A stretch of 64,000 nt of DNA, taken from the NCBI RefSeq assembly GCF_900111005.1, contig NZ_FOFV01000001.1, forward strand, positions 620,001-684,000. Reading direction: 5' to 3'. This DNA is from Lentzea albida. GTDB lineage: Bacteria > Actinomycetota > Actinomycetes > Mycobacteriales > Pseudonocardiaceae. The position numbers and the translations under genes are program-made. Below are positions 25,242-33,383 of the stretch, piece by piece (position 1 is the first letter of the stretch; every line of letters starts with the position of its first letter). Below the pieces are notes generated by a model. It had not been told where the DNA came from and ran no database searches. It was given only the letters and a program-made list of their open reading frames with translations.

Positions 25242-26092
25242 ACGCGATCACTCGGGTTCGGGAAGGGGCAGCCGCCTTCGAGCGGCTGCCCGCCGCCCCG
25301 GCAGCGCAGCAGCTCGCGGCCGACGCTGCGGAGGCGGCAGAGCTGAGGGCCTACGCGACGCACCCGGACGTGGTCGCGCTTCGTGTCGAGCGTGTCCGTG
25401 CTGAGGTCGACCGGCTGTGCTGGGCAGGGATCGTGCTCGGTCTCGGCTTCACGATGACCAACGTCCAGAGCTTCGCGGCAGCGGGCACGCCGGCATGGTC
25501 GCTGCCGTGGCTCGCAGCGTGGCTGCTTGATCCCACGGTGTCGCTGGTCTTGTTGGCGATCCTGCGCGCGGAGCAGGTGACCGCGCGGTATCAGGTGCGC
25601 ACAGGTGCGTGGACGCGTCGTGCGAAGTGGTTCACGCTCGCGGCCACGTACGTGATGAACACCTGGCACTCGTGGGCGGAAGGGTCCGTGTCGGGTGTGG
25701 TGCTGCACTCGGTTCCGCCTCTCGTGGTGTTCGTCGCGGCGGAGGCGGTGACGGACCTGCGGGACAAGTTGACGGAGGCGGTCACGGCCGCGTTCGCCGA
25801 AGCGCAGCGACGCGCGGCACCGGTCGTGTCGGCGAGCGCGCCGAAGACGACCGCTACCGAGCGTCCGGCAGTGGAACGTAAGCAGCGCAACAGGAGTCGA
25901 CCCAAGCGACGAGTGACGTTCGACGACTACCTAGCGACTGCACGCGAAGCGTGGACACCTGAGGTCGTGGTGAGTCCCGCATGGGTACGTGAGGTCACCA
26001 GGTGCTCGCGTGGCCTGTCGTCACGGCTCGCCGCAACGCTCGCGGCCGAACTCCGGACCGCGACCACATCGGACGGAGGTGATCCGCGATGA
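25238..26092 (+). CDS. DUF2637-type membrane protein, putative spread protein
   Basis: 284 residues. After a soluble N-terminus come membrane segments at about 62-80 (LCWAGIVLGLGFTMTNVQSF), 88-112, 127-142 and 150-168. This is the four-helix layout of DUF2637 proteins, abundant on AICEs next to FtsK-like genes. The C-terminal 100 residues are charged (RPAVERKQRNRSRPKRR) and end in a short wHTH-like block (EVTRCSRGLSSRLAATLAAEL). DUF2637 proteins are believed to help transfer or spread but have no defined biochemistry. The gene overlaps its neighbours on both sides by four bases (ATGA), indicating tight coupling with traB. Confidence 0.8.
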   Translation: MNAITRVREGAAAFERLPAAPAAQQLAADAAEAAELRAYATHPDVVALRVERVRAEVDRLCWAGIVLGLGFTMTNVQSFAAAGTPAWSLPWLAAWLLDPTVSLVLLAILRAEQVTARYQVRTGAWTRRAKWFTLAATYVMNTWHSWAEGSVSGVVLHSVPPLVVFVAAEAVTDLRDKLTEAVTAAFAEAQRRAAPVVSASAPKTTATERPAVERKQRNRSRPKRRVTFDDYLATAREAWTPEVVVSPAWVREVTRCSRGLSSRLAATLAAELRTATTSDGGDPR

Positions 26093-28254
26093 CCGAGCAG
26101 GACCGAGAGTTGGCCAATGTGGATGCCTCGCTGCCCGTGCGGGCGGTGCTCGAAGGCGAGTTCGTGAACGACGTCCCAGCGGTCGAGCGGACGCCGTGGC
26201 GTCGGCGGGCTGTGAACTGGTGGCGGCGCTCACCACGTGTGCCGTTGTGGGCGAAGGATCGCGTTCACGCCGTGCAGGCCGTGAAGGATCTCGTCGTGGC
26301 GGTGCTGCGTTCACCGTTCCGGTTCATGGGCGCGGTCGTGCGTGGACTCGTGGTCGCGGTGCGGTGGTGGCGTTCATGGGTGACCGTGCGGGACTATCGG
26401 GAGGCAGCCGAGCAGTCGGAGAAGCTCGCGGACAAGTTCACCGACATTCGCGAGCTGACGCTGTTCCGGTGGAAGGTCACCGGGGCAACGGTGGTCACGG
26501 TGGCACTCGTGGTCGCGGTGCTCGATCTCGTGTACGGGCACAGGGCGCTGTGGATCGCCGGAGGCGTCTGCGCGGTGGCGCTGGCGGTCCTCGGTAGGCG
26601 CAAGGACGGCAGCCCTGGGCGTAAGGCGGTGCTCGCCGGACCGCGCACGCTGACGTGGACGATGGACCCCCAGATACTCGTGGACGCGTTCCGTGACGCG
26701 AAACTGATTGGGAAGGATGAGACGCTGCGCCTGGTCGACCGAGCCACGCGCAGGGGTGAGGGATGGGCGGTCACGGTCGACCTACCCGCCACCCGCAAGG
26801 CGGCCGATGTCGTCAAGCAACGGGAAGCGCTCGCGTCCGCGCTCGCGGTGGATGAGATCCAACTCAGTGTGGAGCGCGTACGCGGCAACGGCGGGCACGC
26901 CGGACGGGTGGCGATGTGGGTGGCCGATGAGGACCCCTACGCCAAGCCGCCCATTCGGACACCGCTGCTCGGGGTGCACCGGTGGGACGCGTGGCGGCCG
27001 GTGCCGTTCGGTACCGACGCGCGCGGACGCCGGATCGACCTGCCGATGGTGTGGACGTCGGTACTGATCGGCGCTCTGCCCCGGCAGGGCAAGACGATGG
27101 CGCAACGGTTGGCAGCCGCGGGCTTGATCATGGACCCGCATGTCCGGTTGCTCGTGGCTGATTTCAAGGCTGGTAAGGACTGGGGTGCCGTCGCGCAGAT
27201 GGCACACCGGTTCATGTCCGGCGACGACAGCGAGCACGTGTTGACGTTCCTGGATTGGCTCGTGGAACTGGTCGCCGACGTTCAACAGCGCTACCGCAGG
27301 ATGCGCGAGCTGGACGACCTGACATGTCCTGAGTCGAAGGTGACGCCGGACATGTCGCGTGATCCGTCCTTGGACATGCCGATCACGGCCCTGTTCGTGG
27401 ATGAGCTTCACATCCCACTGGAGGACCGTACTCCCGTGGAGGTGCAGGGAAAGAAGCTCACGGCGGGGGAGTACATAGGCGAGTTGCTGACGTGGCTCGC
27501 GAAGAAGGCGCCGGCCGCTGGACTGATCTTGGTGCTCGCGACGCAGCGACCGGACGCCAAGACCCTTCCGACAAGGCTGCGTGCGGTGCTCGGCTCGCGC
27601 TTCGCGTTGCGGGTGATGGACTACCGGGACAGCAACATCATCCTTGGCGAACAGATGAACACACGTGGGTACGACTCCAGCCGCCTACTGCCCTCGCATA
27701 AGGGCGTGGGCATCCTGCGACCGGACGGAGAAACCCAAGCCGGGGCCGAAGTCCTCGCGCTGACCGTGCGGACGTTCTACATGCCCAACGAGGACTGGAG
27801 GGAGATCTGCCAACGTGGACGGTCATTGAGGGAGGTTGAGGGCACACTCACCGGACACGCCGCTGGACAGGAAGCACAGCCGATGCTCGATCACGCAGCT
27901 GTGGCGAAGGCTATTGGAAGTGCGCCGACACCCGCTGAAGCGGAGCGGGCTGGCGAGATCGAGTTGCCCGAACCGTTGGCGTCCGTTGTGGACTATCTCG
28001 CCAACGACCTTGACGGCGACGACGGCCGGGACTTCGTGCCCACAGCCGAACTTGTGGCCGCGCTCGACGTCGAGCCCACGTTCGGGCTCGACATGGCCAA
28101 GCTCGGCTGCCGCTCGACACGGGACCGGGTGCCCACAGAGGACGGAGTGAAGCAGGTACGCGGTTACGCCGTCGCCGACATCCGCGCGGCGGTCGAACGC
28201 CTCCGCGAAGCGGCCCTGATCGACGGCGAGGTGATCGATGATGACGACCGCTGA
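26089..28254 (+). CDS. traB: FtsK/SpoIIIE-type conjugative DNA translocase (TraB-like)
   Basis: The 721-residue protein has two hydrophobic N-terminal segments (near 132-148 and 155-168), Walker A GALPRQGKT at 328-336, Walker B LFVDE at 435-439, and LATQRPDAKTLPTRLRAVLGSRFALRV, the FtsK arginine-finger region. A C-terminal winged-helix block (DGVKQVRGYAVADIRAAVERLREAAL) could read specific DNA. TraB proteins form a hexameric pore that moves double-stranded plasmid DNA between mycelial cells after binding repeated 8-bp sites at the clt locus. The CCCGTCAC repeat array directly after the stop is the likely target. Its start overlaps the DUF2637 stop by four bases. Confidence 0.93.
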   Translation: MTEQDRELANVDASLPVRAVLEGEFVNDVPAVERTPWRRRAVNWWRRSPRVPLWAKDRVHAVQAVKDLVVAVLRSPFRFMGAVVRGLVVAVRWWRSWVTVRDYREAAEQSEKLADKFTDIRELTLFRWKVTGATVVTVALVVAVLDLVYGHRALWIAGGVCAVALAVLGRRKDGSPGRKAVLAGPRTLTWTMDPQILVDAFRDAKLIGKDETLRLVDRATRRGEGWAVTVDLPATRKAADVVKQREALASALAVDEIQLSVERVRGNGGHAGRVAMWVADEDPYAKPPIRTPLLGVHRWDAWRPVPFGTDARGRRIDLPMVWTSVLIGALPRQGKTMAQRLAAAGLIMDPHVRLLVADFKAGKDWGAVAQMAHRFMSGDDSEHVLTFLDWLVELVADVQQRYRRMRELDDLTCPESKVTPDMSRDPSLDMPITALFVDELHIPLEDRTPVEVQGKKLTAGEYIGELLTWLAKKAPAAGLILVLATQRPDAKTLPTRLRAVLGSRFALRVMDYRDSNIILGEQMNTRGYDSSRLLPSHKGVGILRPDGETQAGAEVLALTVRTFYMPNEDWREICQRGRSLREVEGTLTGHAAGQEAQPMLDHAAVAKAIGSAPTPAEAERAGEIELPEPLASVVDYLANDLDGDDGRDFVPTAELVAALDVEPTFGLDMAKLGCRSTRDRVPTEDGVKQVRGYAVADIRAAVERLREAALIDGEVIDDDDR

Positions 28255-28380
28255 CCCGTCACACCTCGTCCTAGGCGCCCGTCACCCCGTCACACGCCGT
28301 GTGACGGGTAAGAAACCGGGGTCTAGCTGCGGAAACGAGCCACCGTGACGGGTGTGTCGTGTGACGGGCAACCCCGTCAC
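28255..28380. repeat. Seven CCCGTCAC/GTGACGGG sites: candidate clt (transfer) locus
   Basis: The 8-mer occurs at 28255, 28278, 28286, 28301 (reverse), 28345 (reverse), 28361 (reverse) and 28373. Two pairs form perfect palindromes: CCCGTCACAC with GTGTGACGGG at 28284-28308 and GTGACGGG with CCCGTCAC at 28361-28380. The array starts directly at the traB stop codon. In pSAM2/pSVH1-type elements TraB binds repeated 8-bp sites in clt close to traB. A replication origin is an alternative. Confidence 0.75.
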
Positions 28381-28638
28381 ACGACCGCGAAACGGCCCTG
28401 TGCAGTGCTTTTGTGTGGGAGGACGTAGGCACACGTGGTTCCGTCGATGCGACCTCGCCGTCATCTCACTCGACGTTGTTCGATCCGCGCTTCTCCGACA
28501 CAGTCAAGCGAGACACTCTCCAGTACACGGAAACCATGTCGAGCCAGGTTCCCGGCTGGCCTGTGCCTCATAGCTGAACTGGACCGATGCCAAGTTCGCC
28601 ACGGCTTTGCCACTTCATCTAGTCGGCACCGGCTCCCA
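28381..28638. other. Non-coding stretch right of the repeat array
   Basis: About 260 bp with no supported gene. Together with the repeat array it separates the traB operon from leftward cargo genes. A looser GTGACGG/CGTCAC pair occurs at 28677-28697, just inside the next gene. Confidence 0.4.
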
Positions 28639-29619
28639 TCATTCCGCATCTGGGCCCGTTACTCGACCAGGGTCGCGTGACGGTACAAGATCGTCACAAG
28701 TTGGCATCACCGTGCCGCGCATCGGACGCTCAGAGAACCGCAGCAACGGCATCGTAAGGGCCTGCTTCCGCCAAGATGGACGTGCCAATCTACACAGTGT
28801 TCGCCGAGCAACGTCATCCTGCCGAATGATCATTGGATCGTCTGAAGATAGCGGCATTGCCGTCAGGTCGTGATCCCCGGCTTCGAGTACGTAGGCTACG
28901 ATCTTTGATTTGTCCGTTTTTTCGATTACCTCGACCGGTAGCCATGAACCAGCGCCGTTTGGATATATATAGACTGCAAAGACCGTATATATCACCGCTA
29001 CGCTGATAAGTGACTTGCCTAGGATCGATGAAACGTAGCCGATCGCTGTTGTCGGTCCGGCGTCGGCTTGTCGTCTTTCGGCGATTCCTGGCACATGGCG
29101 CCATAGGGTGCCTGTGACAAAGATCGAGGTAGGCGCGAGGAATGCGGCATAGGCTACCGGGACGGCAAATAGGGTCCAGAGTGATATTGCCAGTCCTATG
29201 GCTGCTCCAACCAGCATATGAACCTGGCCGAGTCGAACTAGTCGAGGTAGAAAATAGAGAACGCTGGCGCAGAAGAGTGGGCTAGAGGTCAACAATACTG
29301 CCAGTGCGACCGCGCCGATGTCGAGTGCGCGAAGCACGACCGGAACGAGTGTGTAATCCCAGTGGGCCAGTGATAGAATCTTGAGGGTGGCAATCACGAC
29401 GGGGACCACTGTTATCAAGGTCGGGACCCAGGAGCCGTAGTCGAATTCCAGTCTCTTGGGGGCATCGTTCAAGCTGGCCGGCGCCTGATTGTTCACGGCT
29501 TTTGAATTATCCGCGAGAGGCCTATGTTTGACGCTTCGTCGTTTGCGCGACGTCAATCTGCCGTTCCTTCCAGTGCTGCCGCAAGGCTTCGACCTGTGGA
29601 CGTACAGGCCCAACGACAC
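28639..29619 (-). CDS. Membrane protein of unknown function (AICE cargo)
   Basis: Up to 326 residues, with about five membrane segments between residues 65 and 225 (for example TLITVVPVVIATLKILSLAHW, GAVALAVLLTSSPLFCASVLYFL, LGAAIGLAISLWTLFAVPVAYAAF and SLISVAVIYTVFAVYIYP). The last 100 residues are soluble. The N-terminal 60 residues are basic and low in complexity, so the true start may be internal. Not recognised. Base composition is well below that of the neighbours, which suggests a separately acquired gene. Confidence 0.55.
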   Translation of the reverse strand: MSLGLYVHRSKPCGSTGRNGRLTSRKRRSVKHRPLADNSKAVNNQAPASLNDAPKRLEFDYGSWVPTLITVVPVVIATLKILSLAHWDYTLVPVVLRALDIGAVALAVLLTSSPLFCASVLYFLPRLVRLGQVHMLVGAAIGLAISLWTLFAVPVAYAAFLAPTSIFVTGTLWRHVPGIAERRQADAGPTTAIGYVSSILGKSLISVAVIYTVFAVYIYPNGAGSWLPVEVIEKTDKSKIVAYVLEAGDHDLTAMPLSSDDPMIIRQDDVARRTLCRLARPSWRKQALTMPLLRFSERPMRGTVMPTCDDLVPSRDPGRVTGPDAE

Positions 29620-29798
29620 AACGCGCGATGTGCCTGAGATGTTGAGTCATCCGGGCAGGCTAGCGATGAGTCACATAATCTAACCGAGTAGCACCTGGTG
29701 CGGGTGCAGTTTGGTAGGCTGATGGCCCCAGAGCTGGTCAACGGGATGAACCGCCAGCAAGATCAAAATTGATGCTGGAACAACGCCTCCGCCTGCCG

Positions 29799-30443
29799 CT
29801 ATGTGATTGTGCGCCGTCGTGGCCGTGCTGCGGCACGCTGGTAGTCGTCGACCAGTCGCGCTAGAGCGTCTATCCGGCTACGCCACGGGCCACCATGCAC
29901 GCGAGCCAGACTGGCAGTCTGCGCCTTCCAGCGGCTACTGCGCCGACCAGTTGCCGACAGCACCGGTTCGAGGAACCCCACCAAGACCGGAGCGTCCTCA
30001 GTCCCCGCCAGCACCCGCCATCCCGTACGGGTCGGGTCTGACGAGCGTTCGAGCCGGACGGTATCCAGGTCCAGCGGAGCAGGGCGCGTCAGCGGCTTGG
30101 CCCGGCTCGTTCGAGGCTTGCTTTCCGTGACGGCTTTCGTAACAGGCGATGTAGGTGGCTCGGCCACCTCGGCAGTGGGAGCGACCGTTACGAGTTGGGA
30201 GAGTTCGGCAGCGGCACGCGTGAGCTGATTCGTCGCCCGCTCCGAGTCGCCATCCCCGAGTACCGCGCGGCGCACCTCGGCAGCCGCCGTCTCGACAGCG
30301 GCCACGGCAGCCAGCACGTCCGCGTGCTGCGTGGTCAGCCGTGCGCGGCGAGCGCGCTGCCGACAAGCCGCGTTGTGATAGCGGGCCGGTCGTCCACGGC
30401 CGGTCCCTGCTGGCAACGGCTGACCGCATCCCGCACACTTCAC
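29799..30443 (-). CDS. Hypothetical AICE protein with N-terminal zinc-finger-like motif
   Basis: 214 residues. It opens CAGCGQPLP with CxxC and then RYHNAACRQRARRARL, a pattern like the short zinc-ribbon that precedes helical regions in many actinomycete plasmid proteins. The middle (residues 35-85) is an alanine-rich helix, residues 90-120 are a Thr/Pro/Lys linker, and the last 90 residues (GWRVLAGTEDAPVLVGFLEPVL, SLARVHGGPWRSRIDALARLVDDY) form a compact unknown domain. It follows the DUF5753 regulator gene on the same strand with a 72-bp gap, so the two may be co-transcribed. Function unknown. Confidence 0.65.
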   Translation of the reverse strand: MKCAGCGQPLPAGTGRGRPARYHNAACRQRARRARLTTQHADVLAAVAAVETAAAEVRRAVLGDGDSERATNQLTRAAAELSQLVTVAPTAEVAEPPTSPVTKAVTESKPRTSRAKPLTRPAPLDLDTVRLERSSDPTRTGWRVLAGTEDAPVLVGFLEPVLSATGRRSSRWKAQTASLARVHGGPWRSRIDALARLVDDYQRAAARPRRRTIT

Positions 30444-30515
30444 GGCTCACCACTCCGATTCGTGACTAGTTTCGTGACGCCAGGTCGAGCGTAGCAAAGC
30501 CGGTCACGAAAAGAG

Positions 30516-31409
30516 TCACGGAACTGTCGTGGCACCGGTTGGCGCGGTGTCCTTGAGATGCTGCGCTGCCCGGTAGAGGTGTCCGGTCGTCACAGCGGCC
30601 GGGAGCGCAGCCGACGTCAGCCGCTCGAACGACTCCACATAGGGCAGCCGCTCAGTCTCGCTCTCCAGCCACGTCCCACGGTGCAGGCTGTCGAGGTACA
30701 CCACGTCATCGAACTGCGCTTCACGGAACGACAGCACGGTGAACGAGGTCATCCCGGCGAACGCGCCCAACCGGTCCGGCGCGAGAAACACCCTCACGCC
30801 GGGAAGCTGAGCGAACGATCCCAGCTGAAACAACTGATCAGCCATCACCAGCGCACCACCGACCGGACGCCGCAACACGGCCTGTCCCAAGACAAGATCC
30901 ATCCGCAGTGTCGGGCCGTGGCCCAACTGGTGCAGCATCTCTGCACGGTGATCGTCGGAGTAGTGGCGGTGCCCCTGCTCGGACACGGCCTCGACCTGGA
31001 CGCCTCGAACCGCCTCCGAGTACTCAGGCGTCCAGACCAGCGGAGGCAGGACGTCCAGCGCCACCACGCGAACGTAGTTCGCTTCGGCCTCGACCTCGGA
31101 GTAGGTCCAGCCGACACAAGACGCCGTGCCACCGGTCAGTGCGTCGAACGTCCGGGGATCACGCGCACGCTGTGCACCCCAGAACACCGGCTCACGCCGT
31201 AGCTCATCGATGCCGTACGCCAGAGCGAGCGCCATGACGTCAGCATCGGTGATCGGGACCAACCCGTTTTGCATCATCGACGTCTTGGCCGACGACCACT
31301 TCACGCGGTCGGTCACCTCGGCCAGACTCAAGCCGCTTTCCTTGCGCCACAACGCAAGGGCACGCGCAACGGCGCGGTTCTGGAGATTGGACTTGAACCC
31401 TTTGGGCAT
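30516..31409 (-). CDS. Scr1-family XRE regulator with DUF5753 domain
   Basis: 297 residues. Residues 10-70 are an XRE helix-turn-helix (ARALALWRKESGLSLAEVTDRVKWSSAKTSMMQNG). The rest matches the DUF5753 ligand-binding region: YVRVVALDVLPPLVWTPEYSEAV, RMDLVLGQAVLRRPVGG, MADQLFQLGSFAQLPGVRVFLAP and VVYLDSLHRGTWLESE. Such regulators are numerous in actinomycetes and usually pair with a DUF397 protein; none is seen here. ATG 31409 is selected because GGAGC precedes it and the frame before it reads as non-coding. Its role in the element is unknown; control of cargo or transfer is likely. Confidence 0.88.
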   Translation of the reverse strand: MPKGFKSNLQNRAVARALALWRKESGLSLAEVTDRVKWSSAKTSMMQNGLVPITDADVMALALAYGIDELRREPVFWGAQRARDPRTFDALTGGTASCVGWTYSEVEAEANYVRVVALDVLPPLVWTPEYSEAVRGVQVEAVSEQGHRHYSDDHRAEMLHQLGHGPTLRMDLVLGQAVLRRPVGGALVMADQLFQLGSFAQLPGVRVFLAPDRLGAFAGMTSFTVLSFREAQFDDVVYLDSLHRGTWLESETERLPYVESFERLTSAALPAAVTTGHLYRAAQHLKDTAPTGATTVP

Positions 31410-31537
31410 CGTTGGCTGGCTCCGTGTGATGGTGCGATGAGAGAAGCCGACGCGGCGATGCACGCCGCGTCGGCTCCCCCTGACCAGCCTCGAACGGAGG
31501 TGAGACGGAGCCCCGGAGGCTGGCGGTTTCGGTGGTC

Positions 31538-31756
31538 TCAACCGTCAGTCGGGCTGACGGTTGTCGGTGGTGCTTCAGGCTGAAGGCGTTCGTCGGCGTG
31601 GTGGACGAGAAGTTCCCCGAGCGAGATGAGGATCTGACCGAACTCGTGCTCTCGGTCCGGTGTCAGAGTGCCCATGATGAAGTCGAACGCGACCCCAGGC
31701 ATGAGCTGAGAGACCTTGTGGAACTCGGTGATCAGTTCGGTGTCTTCAGGCGTCAC
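31538..31756 (-). CDS. Small hypothetical AICE protein
   Basis: 72 residues, mostly helical (DTELITEFHKVSQLMPGVAFDFIMG, HEFGQILISLGELLVHHADERL). Not recognised. Its ATG overlaps the stop of the upstream membrane-protein gene as ATGA, which argues that both are real and coupled. It lies 128 bp ahead of the DUF5753 regulator in the same direction. Confidence 0.55.
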   Translation of the reverse strand: MTPEDTELITEFHKVSQLMPGVAFDFIMGTLTPDREHEFGQILISLGELLVHHADERLQPEAPPTTVSPTDG

Positions 31757-32070
31757 GACGCCACCCCGCGTGCAAGCAGCGACTCGTCGAGCCTGTGTTT
31801 GCCGACAGCGGCCGGAGGCTCGGTCACGCGAGGCAGTTCCTGTGTGACCTCAGTGCGCGCAGACGGCATGCCTGCTTGAGCCGCGTCCTGCGAGTCTTGG
31901 GCAGTCTCGAAGTCGTCAAGCAGGTCCTGAACCTCTGCGTACGCCCACATGGTGTCTCGGGCTGCTTCCTGAGCCTGCCTGACGTACCGGCGACCGAGGA
32001 CCACCACGTACGCGGGCGGCAGCACCAGCCACACTACGAACAGCACGACTCCCGTTGCATCCCACACCAT
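31753..32070 (-). CDS. Small single-pass membrane protein of the AICE
   Basis: 105 residues with one N-terminal membrane segment (TGVVLFVVWLVLPPAYVVVLG) then a basic patch and a helical soluble tail (YVRQAQEAARDTMWAYAEVQDLLDDFETAQDS). Not recognised. It is coupled to the 72-residue protein by ATGA and is divergent from the TPR regulator at 32220, sharing a 149-bp control region with it. Confidence 0.6.
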   Translation of the reverse strand: MVWDATGVVLFVVWLVLPPAYVVVLGRRYVRQAQEAARDTMWAYAEVQDLLDDFETAQDSQDAAQAGMPSARTEVTQELPRVTEPPAAVGKHRLDESLLARGVAS

Positions 32071-32219
32071 GACCGCCCACCGCCCTCCCGAGGAACGTGA
32101 CCGCAGACATCAGCTTCTCTGGCGGCAGATCGGGCGTAAATGACCTGGCTGCGACCTCTGGCGACATTTCGCGACCTATACTGATCGGCGCTGACATCAG
32201 TGAGACGGAAGGTCAGCCG
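32071..32219. promoter_or_regulatory. Control region of the second TPR regulator
   Basis: Contains repeated GCGACCT/GCGACAT units (32148-32177) and GCGCTGACATC at 32188-32198, the same 11-mer found in the xis/XRE control region. GGAAGG at 32207-32212 is the ribosome binding site for ATG 32220. Confidence 0.5.
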
Positions 32220-33383
32220 ATGGATTCGGGAGATCAACGGCGACAGTCACGGACGTTGTTCGGCGAGCTGCTGCGCCAGCGAAGGCAGACCGCGGAGGAG
32301 TTCAGTCGAGAGGCTGAGCGTTTCGCGCGCGAGCACGGGTTGAGCGCGACGATAAGTCCGCGCCACGTTCAGCGGTTCGCGTCCGGCCGGCGTGCCGATG
32401 GCAAGTCTCTCGGTCTTCCGCAGTCATCAACGCGCCGTCTGCTCGAAGACATGCTCGGCGTGCCGATCGAACGGCTGCTCGAGCCCGTGCCCGACGCCGT
32501 TCCCGTGGTCACGGATGACGACCTGGGACTGCAGGCCAGGATTGCCGCAGGGCGGAACCTGGATATGGAGACCGTCGATCTCCTCCGGCAGAAGCTCGAC
32601 ATCACCCGCGTGATTGATCGTCGGCTGGGCGCGTCCGCCTTGCTCGGCGAGCTTCGCGCGCAGATAGGTCAGATGGAACGAGCAATGCGCGACGTGCTGA
32701 GCCAGCCGATCCGGTCGGGTCTCGCCGAAGTACTTGTCGACGCTTCCGCGCTTGCAGGTTGGCAGTCGCTCGATCAGGGTCTCGTCAGTGAATCGTGGGA
32801 CCACTACAACACGGCTCGAATGGCAGCGCGCGAAGCACGCTCGCCCGCGCTCGAAGCGTATGCGTGCGCTGGGCAGGCCGTGGTGTTGCTCGACATCGGC
32901 GAAGTCCGGGCGGCCGTCGAGTTGACGGACTATGCGTTGGCGATCGCGAGAGGCAGGGTTCCCGAACTGCTCTTCGCGTGGCTCACTGCGGGATACGGCG
33001 AAGCGTGCGCAGCGAACCGAGAGCGCCAAGCCTGTATGCGGGCATTCGATGAGGCTCTGCGCTCGATGCCTGCCAGGATCGACAGCTCGGACACGCCGTA
33101 TCTGGTGTTCGACTCAACGCACCTCGCGCGCTGGCGTGGCAGTGCGCTGGCTCGGCTCGGTGCACGTGAGGCCGTCGAGATTCTGTCCGATGTCCTGAGC
33201 CGACTCGATCCCACTTTCACACGAGCCGAAACCGCGCTCAGGGTCGACCTGGTCCAGGTCTTCACCGCTACGGGAGAGAAACACGAAGTAGCCGCACACG
33301 CGGAGCGTGCACGGCTACTTGCTACGCAGATCGGGTCTCAGCGTCAGCGAAAGCGGCTTACTTCGCTGCTCGTTTCCGGCTGA
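32220..33383 (+). CDS. TPR-containing transcriptional regulator, second copy type
   Basis: 387 residues. The N-terminus (RTLFGELLRQRRQTAEEFSREAERFAREHG, then ISPRHVQRFASGRRAD) is an XRE-like helix-turn-helix, followed by helical repeats such as ASALAGWQSLDQGLVSESWDHYNTARMAAREA and ERARLLATQIGSQRQRKRLTSLL. The repeats closely resemble those of the regulator at 22435-23610 (compare LAGWTALDRGSQLQAWQYHEDAKVSAREA). ATG 32220 has GGAAGG seven bases upstream. The 3' end overlaps the convergent integrase by 26 bp. A role in sensing a signal before excision or transfer is plausible but not shown. Confidence 0.82.
   Translation: MDSGDQRRQSRTLFGELLRQRRQTAEEFSREAERFAREHGLSATISPRHVQRFASGRRADGKSLGLPQSSTRRLLEDMLGVPIERLLEPVPDAVPVVTDDDLGLQARIAAGRNLDMETVDLLRQKLDITRVIDRRLGASALLGELRAQIGQMERAMRDVLSQPIRSGLAEVLVDASALAGWQSLDQGLVSESWDHYNTARMAAREARSPALEAYACAGQAVVLLDIGEVRAAVELTDYALAIARGRVPELLFAWLTAGYGEACAANRERQACMRAFDEALRSMPARIDSSDTPYLVFDSTHLARWRGSALARLGAREAVEILSDVLSRLDPTFTRAETALRVDLVQVFTATGEKHEVAAHAERARLLATQIGSQRQRKRLTSLLVSG

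Noticed and set aside
25238..26092. Replication initiator of the AICE
   Set aside because: The protein is dominated by four membrane helices and a basic tail, which fits DUF2637, not a Rep protein.
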